DNA of 5,240 nucleotides. Source: an uncultured Treponema sp. Its GTDB lineage: Bacteria > Spirochaetota > Spirochaetia > Treponematales > Treponemataceae. Where the stretch lies: the NCBI GenBank assembly GCA_937902445.1, contig CALELJ010000094.1, positions 1-5,240 of the forward strand, written 5' to 3'. The notes beneath the pieces are model-generated. The model was not told the origin of the DNA and ran no database searches. It saw only the letters and a list, made by a program, of their open reading frames with translations. Shown here in pieces: positions 1 to 4,522 of this stretch (its first letter is position 1; every line of letters starts with the position of its first letter). Made by a program: the position numbers and the translations under genes.

Positions 1-99
1 GCCCTCTGTAAACATTGCAAATGTCTCGTCATCTGTTGCAGATAATGTGTTGTCTGGGAAATAACCTGCCTCAAAGAGCTTCTTGATATCAACTCCCAT
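1..99 (-). CDS. Partial ABC sugar-binding protein-like ORF starting in mid-domain (possible truncated gene)
   Basis: The 33 visible residues begin MGVDIKKLFEAGYFPDNTLS and continue with a TDDETFAMFTEG segment up to the window edge. The pattern of an aromatic 'aGYFP-N-tLsatDdET--lF-eG' is typical of the interior of extracellular sugar-binding lipoproteins of ABC importers, in the C-terminal half, usually some 200 or more residues after the signal peptide. Here it directly follows a start codon. No signal peptide or lipobox precedes it, and an in-frame TAG lies 18 bases upstream of the first ATG (102-100). I prefer the second ATG (99-97) because a strong AAGGAGG lies 6 nt before it; the ATG at 102 is only 3 nt away. 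Either this is a rearranged 5'-truncated gene that acquired a new start, or a small protein sharing this segment. The assignment to the solute-binding family is from memory of the motif, and the rest lies outside the window. Confidence 0.5.
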   Translation of the reverse strand, partial: MGVDIKKLFEAGYFPDNTLSATDDETFAMFTEG

Positions 100-105
100 C
101 ATGTG

Positions 106-112
106 CCTCCTT
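106..112 (-). promoter_or_regulatory. Strong Shine-Dalgarno for the leftward ORF
   Basis: On the minus strand AAGGAGG lies 6 nt before the ATG at 99-97 and 3 nt before the ATG at 102-100. It is the best ribosome-binding site in the window. This argues that translation really begins here even though the encoded sequence looks like the inside of a longer protein. Confidence 0.6.
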
Positions 113-201
113 AAATTACAACACTAAATTCTCTCAATTTTTGTCACCACTTCTACTCATTGTTTAGAAGTATATCAAACTCTTTCCTCTTCGACCTCCT
201 A

Positions 202-226
202 AAGTGAACATTGTCGTTGTCCACTT
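202..226. repeat. 9-bp inverted repeat in the left intergenic region
   Basis: AAGTGAACA (202-210) and TGTCCACTT (218-226) are complementary with one mismatch around a 7-nt loop. Read as minus-strand RNA the mismatch becomes a G-U pair, so all 9 positions pair. There is no T-run after it on the minus strand, so it is not a convincing intrinsic terminator. The rest of 103-292 shows no gene I can support. The repeat could be a regulator site, a weak hairpin, or the relic of a mobile-element end; nothing else supports the last option. Confidence 0.35.
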
Positions 227-292
227 GCCGCCATCCGAATCCACGGCCAATCTTCCCGCCTTGCACATCCAGTGTGCAATTCCACCATCAGC

Positions 293-682
293 ATGCAGGA
301 TGATTTCGTAAAGAACCTTAAGGATATAATGTCCAGATCAAAATCCATGCTTCCGGCAAAAACCGGTGCCATAATCAAAAAGGCGGTCTGCTATATTGAT
401 AACAATATAGAAAGAAAATTTTCAAGAAAGGAAATTTCACAGAAGGCAGGCACTGAGGAAGACTACCTGACAAAGGTGTTCCGGCTGGAAATGGGACTTG
501 GTCTTTGGGACTACATCAACATACTGCGCCTTGAGGAAGCCCGCAACCTGCTCATCTACACTGGACTTTCGATAAAGGAAATCACCGGACGCTGCGGTTT
601 CACGACAGATGCTTATTTCTGCAACTGTTTTAAAAAGCGCTTTGGAATTTCTCCGGGGAACATAAGAAACAACAGAGGATGA
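293..682 (+). CDS. AraC-family DNA-binding domain protein, lacking a sensor domain
   Basis: The product is almost entirely an AraC/XylS-type DNA-binding domain, a transcription regulator of two helix-turn-helix units. From the ATG at 293, HTH 1 covers about residues 43-63 (FSRKEISQKAGTEEDYLTKVF region) and HTH 2 about 92-114. The family signature follows at 102-121: GF, then YF, FKKRFG and a final SPGNIR. The preceding 'SRSKSMLPAKT-AIIKKAV-YIDNN' resembles the linker found before the HTH in long regulators of gut Firmicutes and spirochaetes that carry N-terminal sensor or receiver domains (from memory). None is present: the frame is closed by TAA at 200-202. Start choice is uncertain. GTG 272 and ATG 293 have no Shine-Dalgarno; ATG 329 has AAGGA 4 nt upstream but would cut the conserved linker. 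It may be a 5'-truncated remnant or a small stand-alone regulator. The target genes are unknown; sugar uptake is a guess from the neighbouring binding-protein fragment. Confidence 0.75.
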   Translation: MQDDFVKNLKDIMSRSKSMLPAKTGAIIKKAVCYIDNNIERKFSRKEISQKAGTEEDYLTKVFRLEMGLGLWDYINILRLEEARNLLIYTGLSIKEITGRCGFTTDAYFCNCFKKRFGISPGNIRNNRG

Positions 683-708
683 ATTCCATATTCATTTTCA
701 CAGTGTCC

Positions 709-737
709 TTTATAAATTCTTTCATTTATTCTAAAAT
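709..737 (+). promoter_or_regulatory. Candidate sigma-70 promoter abutting the methyltransferase ATG
   Basis: A TAAAAT -10 box (732-737) lies 17 bp after a weak -35-like TTTATA (709-714). Only 7 nt separate the -10 from the ATG at 745, so the expected transcription start falls at about 744-745. There is no Shine-Dalgarno before this ATG. Together these suggest a leaderless or nearly leaderless mRNA. Confidence 0.4.
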
Positions 738-744
738 GTAGACC

Positions 745-1518
745 ATGAAAAACACACTTAGAAACGAAATGGCAGTATGCGGATTTGCCGCAGTAAAGAC
801 TCTTGAAAAAATCAATGCACATAAAATCCAGCGCCTCTATTTTACAGAAGAAAAGGCTCCTTTGTTTGGCGGACTATGCAAGAAAATGGCAGCCGCAAAA
901 AAACCATACAACAAGGTTCAGGATCCTGCGGAGCTGGAAAAGCTATGCGGCAGCGTCCATCACCAGGGTGTAGTAGCCATGATCGAGACTCCGGAAATTC
1001 TTCCCCTCAACACGGCAATCACAGCAATGTGGGTCGAAGAAAAACAGGATGCCATCATACTTGACCGCGTTGGAAACGCAAACAATCTTGGAGCGATCGT
1101 CAGAAGCGCCGCCTTCTTTGGGATTAAAAACATCGTAATTCCACTGGACGAAGCACAGTCTTCAATCACAACAAGCAGTTACCGCGTTGCTGAAGGCGGA
1201 ATGGAATTCGTACACATATATTCGGTCAGATCAATTGAATTCCTTCTGAAGGATATGGCCGGCAAGATGATGAGATTTGGTACTTCACTTGAAGCAACAA
1301 AAAAGGTTTCGGAGATGAAAAACGCATGCAACGGCAAAGGTGCTCTCATCGTACTTGGAAATGAAGAAAAAGGAATCAGCAAGGAAGTAAAGCACAACTG
1401 TGATGAACTTATCATAATTCCTTTCGCTGGCATGGGTTCTGACGCTGAAGGTCCTAAGGTAGACAGCCTTAATGTTGCACAGGCAGCATCTGTAATAATG
1501 TACGAATTGAAAAAATAA
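745..1518 (+). CDS. SpoU/TrmH-family RNA 2'-O-methyltransferase, YfiF-like
   Basis: This predicted cytoplasmic SPOUT enzyme transfers a methyl group from S-adenosylmethionine to a ribose 2'-OH of tRNA or rRNA. Residues 9-80 form the SpoU substrate-binding domain (VCGFAAVKTLEKI, then a HHQGVVAMIE end). The catalytic trefoil-knot domain covers about 103-257. Motif 1 is NANNLGAIVR (111-120) with the expected Asn114 and catalytic Arg120, motif 2 LGNEEKGIS (204-212), motif 3 DSLNVAQAAS (240-249). The MAAAKK-Y--V-D-AEL segment and the RVAEGGMEFVHI block (147-158) resemble E. coli YfiF more than RlmB or TrmH, by recollection of those sequences. The 257-residue length is about right for a substrate-binding plus SPOUT protein. 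A glycine/acidic loop (228-238) sits just before motif 3, where many family members have only a short turn. The exact RNA target cannot be read from sequence. Its stop is 16 nt from the phosphatase start, so the two are probably one transcript. Confidence 0.9.
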   Translation: MKNTLRNEMAVCGFAAVKTLEKINAHKIQRLYFTEEKAPLFGGLCKKMAAAKKPYNKVQDPAELEKLCGSVHHQGVVAMIETPEILPLNTAITAMWVEEKQDAIILDRVGNANNLGAIVRSAAFFGIKNIVIPLDEAQSSITTSSYRVAEGGMEFVHIYSVRSIEFLLKDMAGKMMRFGTSLEATKKVSEMKNACNGKGALIVLGNEEKGISKEVKHNCDELIIIPFAGMGSDAEGPKVDSLNVAQAASVIMYELKK

Positions 1519-1534
1519 TTTCCGGAAAACCAAC

Positions 1535-2374
1535 ATGAAAAAAATTTCGCTTGCCATTTTCATGGCACTCATGACATTCAAAATTTTTGCACTGCCGGAA
1601 AACGAAAAATGCATTACATTTACCGGCGATTCTCCTTTCAGGGTAACAGCCAAAGGAGACGGAATTCTTGTAGGTGCCTGTATCGCAACGACTGCAACAG
1701 CACTTGCCCTTCCGTATATACTCGACCTTCCTGACTACGACGGAAAAACCTATGACAAAAGTTCCATAAATTCACTGGACAGAAAATTTGCAAGAAAATA
1801 CAACAGGACAATCCACCACACAGGAACAGCCACAGTTGCTCTCTGCTATCTGATTGCGCCGGCATTATACCTTACTGAATATTCAGCAGGAAATTTTGAT
1901 TTTCATGAAGGCCTGAGAGTCGCCGTAATGTATGCAGAAACCATAGGCATCGGAAACTCGGCAAAAAATTTCCTTAAGGTCGCATTCCAGAGAAAACGTC
2001 CTTACATGTACTTCGACGGTTACCCTGAAGACAAAATCTCAAACCGCGATTTTGAGTTTTCTTTTCCAAGCGGACATACACTTGACGCCTTTGCCACAGC
2101 AACATTTGCAAGCTACACATTCTGCAGATATTTTCCACAGTCAGACTATAAAATTCCTGTCATCGCAGGTTCCTATGCCCTTGCCGCAACAACAGGACTT
2201 CTGCGGGTCGCAAGCGGAAATCACTTTGTGACTGACGTTCTTTCAGGTGCCGCCATAGGAACCATCATTGGATTTTCCGTACCATGGCTTCACACTTTCG
2301 CGGCCAGGGCAAGCACAGACAAGGTTCAGGTTTCATTGACTCCCCTTTCAGCGGCTTTGACAATCAGGCTGTAA
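1535..2374 (+). CDS. PAP2-family phosphatase with signal peptide
   Basis: This is a type 2 phosphatidic-acid-phosphatase-like membrane enzyme, expected to remove phosphate from a lipid phosphate or similar phosphoester on the outer face of the inner membrane or in the periplasm. The three active-site motifs are present: K-x6-RP at K148 to R155-P156, PSGH at 178-181, and R224-x5-H230-x3-D234. H181 and H230 are the expected catalytic histidines. Motif 3 usually starts with Ser-Arg; here Leu223 takes the serine position. An N-terminal signal sequence (1-20, ending KIFAL) is followed by a soluble stretch and hydrophobic segments at about 44-64, 97-115, 184-197, 207-223 and 235-250. The C-terminal KVQVSLTPLSAALTIRL reads like an amphipathic beta strand, unusual for a simple PAP2 protein. 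A weak GGA (1524-1526) precedes ATG 1535; translation after the methyltransferase in an operon is likely. Substrate (undecaprenyl pyrophosphate, phosphatidylglycerophosphate, lipid phosphate) cannot be decided. Confidence 0.88.
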   Translation: MKKISLAIFMALMTFKIFALPENEKCITFTGDSPFRVTAKGDGILVGACIATTATALALPYILDLPDYDGKTYDKSSINSLDRKFARKYNRTIHHTGTATVALCYLIAPALYLTEYSAGNFDFHEGLRVAVMYAETIGIGNSAKNFLKVAFQRKRPYMYFDGYPEDKISNRDFEFSFPSGHTLDAFATATFASYTFCRYFPQSDYKIPVIAGSYALAATTGLLRVASGNHFVTDVLSGAAIGTIIGFSVPWLHTFAARASTDKVQVSLTPLSAALTIRL

Positions 2375-2393
2375 GCGTAACAATGCCGGCATC

Positions 2394-2446
2394 AGGTTCA
2401 GTTTCTTCAATTTGATTTTTATACAAATTCAATCTATACTGAACCT
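2394..2446. repeat. 53-bp imperfect palindrome enclosing the gerMN-gene promoter
   Basis: AGGTTCAGT (2394-2402) and ACTGAACCT (2438-2446) are perfect inverted 9-mers, the right copy ending at the base before the ATG. Inside them 2406-2414 pairs with 2424-2432 at 8 of 9 positions (core AATTTG / CAAATT), around almost the same centre. The right outer arm overlaps the last three bases of the -10 box, and the inner left arm overlaps the -35. It could be an operator, a hairpin ending the upstream phosphatase transcript, or both. The upstream operon has no other visible terminator. Confidence 0.5.
2412..2440 (+). promoter_or_regulatory. Strong sigma-70 promoter giving a likely leaderless transcript
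   Basis: TTGATT (2412-2417) and TATACT (2435-2440) are separated by exactly 17 bp, each one or two mismatches from consensus. The ATG at 2447 is the seventh base after the -10, which is the usual position of the transcription start. No Shine-Dalgarno lies between. The simplest reading is that the mRNA starts at or within a base or two of the AUG. Confidence 0.7.
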
Positions 2447-3361
2447 ATGTTCGCAAAGAAAGAAAAAGCTGAAAACAAAGGAAAGAAAAACAACAAAAAG
2501 AAATCAGGAATCGGGTTTGCGCTCTGGGTAGCAGCGGCTCTTTTCATCCTCATTCTTTTTATAATCAATCAAAATAAAATCGCAAACAATCTGAAATCCA
2601 CCGGTTTCTTCAACAAGACAGGATTAAAAACCCCTGAATTTGTCGAAAAGGCGGAACCACAGGAATCCCAGACAGAAACAAAAAATGAAGTCGAACCTAT
2701 CGGTCCAATTGAAATCGACTTGAACTCAACTGGCTCAAAGCCTGCAAAGAAGACTTCAACAGTTACTGCACAGAATCAGACAACAAAGAAAAAGCAGGAA
2801 GACGTCAAGGAAGAAAAGAAAGCCATTGAGCAGCCAAAGGAAATTTCCAGGACAGAAGAACAAAAACCTGTTGAGAAAAAAGAAAAAAAGGAAACAGTCG
2901 TAAAGAAGGAAGTTTCCGTTTCCACAGCTGAATCAAAACAGACAATGAAAATCAAGCTGTTCTACATGACAATAAACAGCAACGGAACAGTTGCAAGAAA
3001 AGAAGTTGTCCGTGAAATGAAGAAATCCGACAGCCCGCTTGTTGATTCAATCAAGGCTATCATTTCAGGTCCTTCTGCTTCTGAAGAAAAAACAGGATGC
3101 CGGACATTGATTTCAAACGGAACAAGACTCATCGGTGCCTCCGTTAAAAATGGCATAGCAACACTTAATTTCAGCGGTGAATTCGAATTCAACCAATATG
3201 GCATCGAAGGTCTGCGTGGTCAGCTACAGCAGATTGTCTACACAGCAACCGCATTTCCTACAGTTGAAAGCGTACAGTTTCTTGTAGATGGAGAAAAGAA
3301 AGAATACCTTGGACAGGAAGGTGTCTGGATTGGTACTCCTCTTGGAAGGAACTCGTTCTAA
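2447..3361 (+). CDS. Membrane-anchored GerMN-domain protein
   Basis: Residues 1-20 are a lysine-rich cytoplasmic stretch and 22-41 form one transmembrane helix (GFALWVAAALFILILFII region), so the rest should face the periplasm. Residues about 65-165 are a low-complexity Lys/Glu/Thr/Gln linker, probably disordered and spanning some distance. Residues about 167-290 form a GerMN domain: a KIKLFYMTINSNGTVARK opening, LVDSIKAIISGP, LISNGTRLIGASVKNGIATL, and a final IVYTATAFPTVESVQFLVDG. GerMN domains are known from the spore-germination protein GerM and from envelope proteins of non-spore-formers, where they are thought to bind cell-wall or protein partners; the role here is unknown. A single cysteine (C218) and no lipobox mean it is anchored by the helix, not by lipid. 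It has its own promoter and ends 4 nt before a strong terminator, so it is probably monocistronic. Confidence 0.85.
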   Translation: MFAKKEKAENKGKKNNKKKSGIGFALWVAAALFILILFIINQNKIANNLKSTGFFNKTGLKTPEFVEKAEPQESQTETKNEVEPIGPIEIDLNSTGSKPAKKTSTVTAQNQTTKKKQEDVKEEKKAIEQPKEISRTEEQKPVEKKEKKETVVKKEVSVSTAESKQTMKIKLFYMTINSNGTVARKEVVREMKKSDSPLVDSIKAIISGPSASEEKTGCRTLISNGTRLIGASVKNGIATLNFSGEFEFNQYGIEGLRGQLQQIVYTATAFPTVESVQFLVDGEKKEYLGQEGVWIGTPLGRNSF

Positions 3362-3365
3362 AAAG

Positions 3366-3406
3366 AGAAAGGGGCTGTCCAACAAGTTGCTGGACAGCCC
3401 CTTTCT
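3366..3406. terminator. Bidirectional intrinsic terminator between convergent genes
   Basis: A perfect 16-bp stem pairs 3366-3381 with 3391-3406 (core GGGGCTGTCC / GGACAGCCCC) around the 9-nt loop ACAAGTTGC. On the plus strand the T-rich tail is within TTTCTTTTATT (3402-3412). On the minus strand the stem is followed by CTTTTT (3365-3360). It starts 4 nt after the GerMN-gene stop and its right end lies next to the TAA (3410-3408) of the leftward gene, so it serves both transcripts. The U-tract of the rightward transcript lies on the last bases of the opposing gene. Confidence 0.92.
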
Positions 3407-3407
3407 T

Positions 3408-4478
3408 TTATTCAGCCTTATAGCTTTTAAGGATTGAATCAAAGTATGAATGGTTCTTCTGGTAGACACCATCAAAAACAGAGAATGCCACAAGGGCGAA
3501 ATTTCCATCCTGCTTTTTCGTTATGATCTTGAAATCCCTCGTAAGATCATTGCTGTCAGTCTGAAGGAAAGTATTCATCACTACAACGGAATTCCCATTG
3601 CGTGTAATTCTTCTCTGGGACCACAGGGAATATGACTGTGTGGTTCCAAGGGAAAATCTTCTAAGCAGAATATCAAATGCCATGGGAGAGTCTTTCATTT
3701 CATCCGGCATTGCCATCTCATTCATTGAAATCAAGGCGAGATCTCCTAAAAGCCATAGATTTTCCATAGACTGCTTCCATTGGCTGTCCAGAGTCAGGCG
3801 CTGGGTTCCGCCTATGATCTCAATCTCCCCGGCTTTTTTATCCCTCTTGAATGCACGCTTCTTTTCTTTTGGAAGAACAGAAGTTCCCTTGAAATCAGTG
3901 AAACTTGTATCACCGGAACCAGTAAGAAGACCGGCTGTTTCAATTTTCAGAACAGGCTTTTTATCGACTCCACAGATTTCCTCAATATTGAAAATCGGGA
4001 CCAGCGGATTGTATGCGATGTAGACAGTTCCGCCGAACTGAAGAAAATCATCTTTAACCACATTGCGGTCACCAGACTCAAGAACAACATTCTTTCTGCG
4101 TGAAGTAAATTCATAAAGAAGATCATGAAGATAATTTACAAGGTCTGAATTTCCTTCGACAGTTCCGGTAATTTTTTCACCTGTAAGCTCAAGGTGGTCC
4201 GAAGCCGGATCAACACTCACATAGATGACAATATCCTTTTCGAGGGATTTTGCCTTTTCACTGGCAGGAGAATAAAGACGGGCCGCATAGGTGCTGTCAT
4301 TGTAATAAAGAAATCCCACAAGCGTTTCGGTCTTGAAACTTGAATCCCTATAGAACACGTACTCCCCGGAAGTATCAGGAATATACTGCTTTACTCCCGG
4401 AAGGGACCAGAGGGTTTGCAAAGAAGCAACCATCAACATTGTCACCAATATTTTTTTATAGTTTTTCAAATTCCTCAT
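3408..4478 (-). CDS. Hypothetical exported protein, probably spirochaete-type
   Basis: I do not recognise the family. The 356-residue product begins MRNLKNYKKILVTMLMVASL and continues LQTLWSLPG: a basic n-region, a hydrophobic core and a likely signal-peptidase site near WS-LP (about residues 25-28). There is no lipobox cysteine and no further transmembrane segment, so a periplasmic or surface soluble protein is expected. The mature part opens with GVKQYIPDTSGEYVFYRDSS and is rich in short beta-prone stretches (VGFLYYND, DIVIYVSVDP, FGGTVYIAYNPLVPIF, FALVAFSVFDGVY). One basic segment (PKEKKRAFKRDKKAGEIE) interrupts it around residues 203-220. I prefer ATG 4478 because AAGGGG (4491-4486) lies 7 nt upstream; the in-frame ATG at 4484 is only 1 nt from it. 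It follows proS by 44 nt on the same strand and may be read from proS or from a weak promoter in the gap. No enzyme motif is visible. Confidence 0.8.
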   Translation of the reverse strand: MRNLKNYKKILVTMLMVASLQTLWSLPGVKQYIPDTSGEYVFYRDSSFKTETLVGFLYYNDSTYAARLYSPASEKAKSLEKDIVIYVSVDPASDHLELTGEKITGTVEGNSDLVNYLHDLLYEFTSRRKNVVLESGDRNVVKDDFLQFGGTVYIAYNPLVPIFNIEEICGVDKKPVLKIETAGLLTGSGDTSFTDFKGTSVLPKEKKRAFKRDKKAGEIEIIGGTQRLTLDSQWKQSMENLWLLGDLALISMNEMAMPDEMKDSPMAFDILLRRFSLGTTQSYSLWSQRRITRNGNSVVVMNTFLQTDSNDLTRDFKIITKKQDGNFALVAFSVFDGVYQKNHSYFDSILKSYKAE

Positions 4479-4485
4479 TTGCATT

Positions 4486-4491
4486 CCCCTT
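4486..4491 (-). promoter_or_regulatory. Shine-Dalgarno deciding the start of the exported protein
   Basis: On the minus strand AAGGGG lies 7 nt before the ATG at 4478-4476 and 1 nt before the ATG at 4484-4482. The spacing supports the downstream ATG, which removes the residues MQ from the longer possible product. Confidence 0.5.
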
Positions 4492-4496
4492 CTGGC

Positions 4497-4514
4497 AATT
4501 CATAATTATGAATT
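4497..4514. repeat. Perfect 18-bp palindrome in the gap after proS
   Basis: AATTCATAATTATGAATT equals its own reverse complement. It sits between the proS stop and the start of the exported-protein gene, next to an A/T-only stretch of repeated ATTAATT (4511-4528). On the minus strand a CATAAT -10-like box (4510-4505) has TGAACA, 4 of 6 matches to TTGACA, 17 bp upstream inside the end of proS. A weak promoter or a regulator site is possible, but A/T-rich sequence gives such matches by chance. Confidence 0.35.
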
Positions 4515-4522
4515 ATTAATTA

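Noticed and set aside
164..333. Open minus-strand frame of about 55 codons over the AraC start and intergenic region, with several Gly/Trp-rich stretches
   Set aside because: It has no start codon near its 5' end apart from an internal ATG, no ribosome-binding site, and it runs antisense to the more convincing AraC-type coding. I recognise no family in it.
679..695. Short inverted repeat ATGAAT / ATTCAT after the AraC stop, followed by TTTTC
   Set aside because: Only 6 A/T-rich base pairs and a poor T-run; too weak to call a terminator.
1285..1653. Long open frame on the minus strand across the methyltransferase-phosphatase boundary
   Set aside because: It is antisense to two genes with intact catalytic motifs and shows no family resemblance; a shadow frame.
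2750..2940. Possible repeat array in the A-rich GAAGAAAAG-type stretch
   Set aside because: It is the codon reflection of a Lys/Glu-rich protein linker, without regular unit length or spacers, so it is neither a CRISPR array nor a tandem repeat.
3598..4103. Two overlapping plus-strand open frames inside the exported-protein gene
   Set aside because: They are antisense to the signal-peptide protein with its own Shine-Dalgarno and lack ribosome sites and recognisable sequence.
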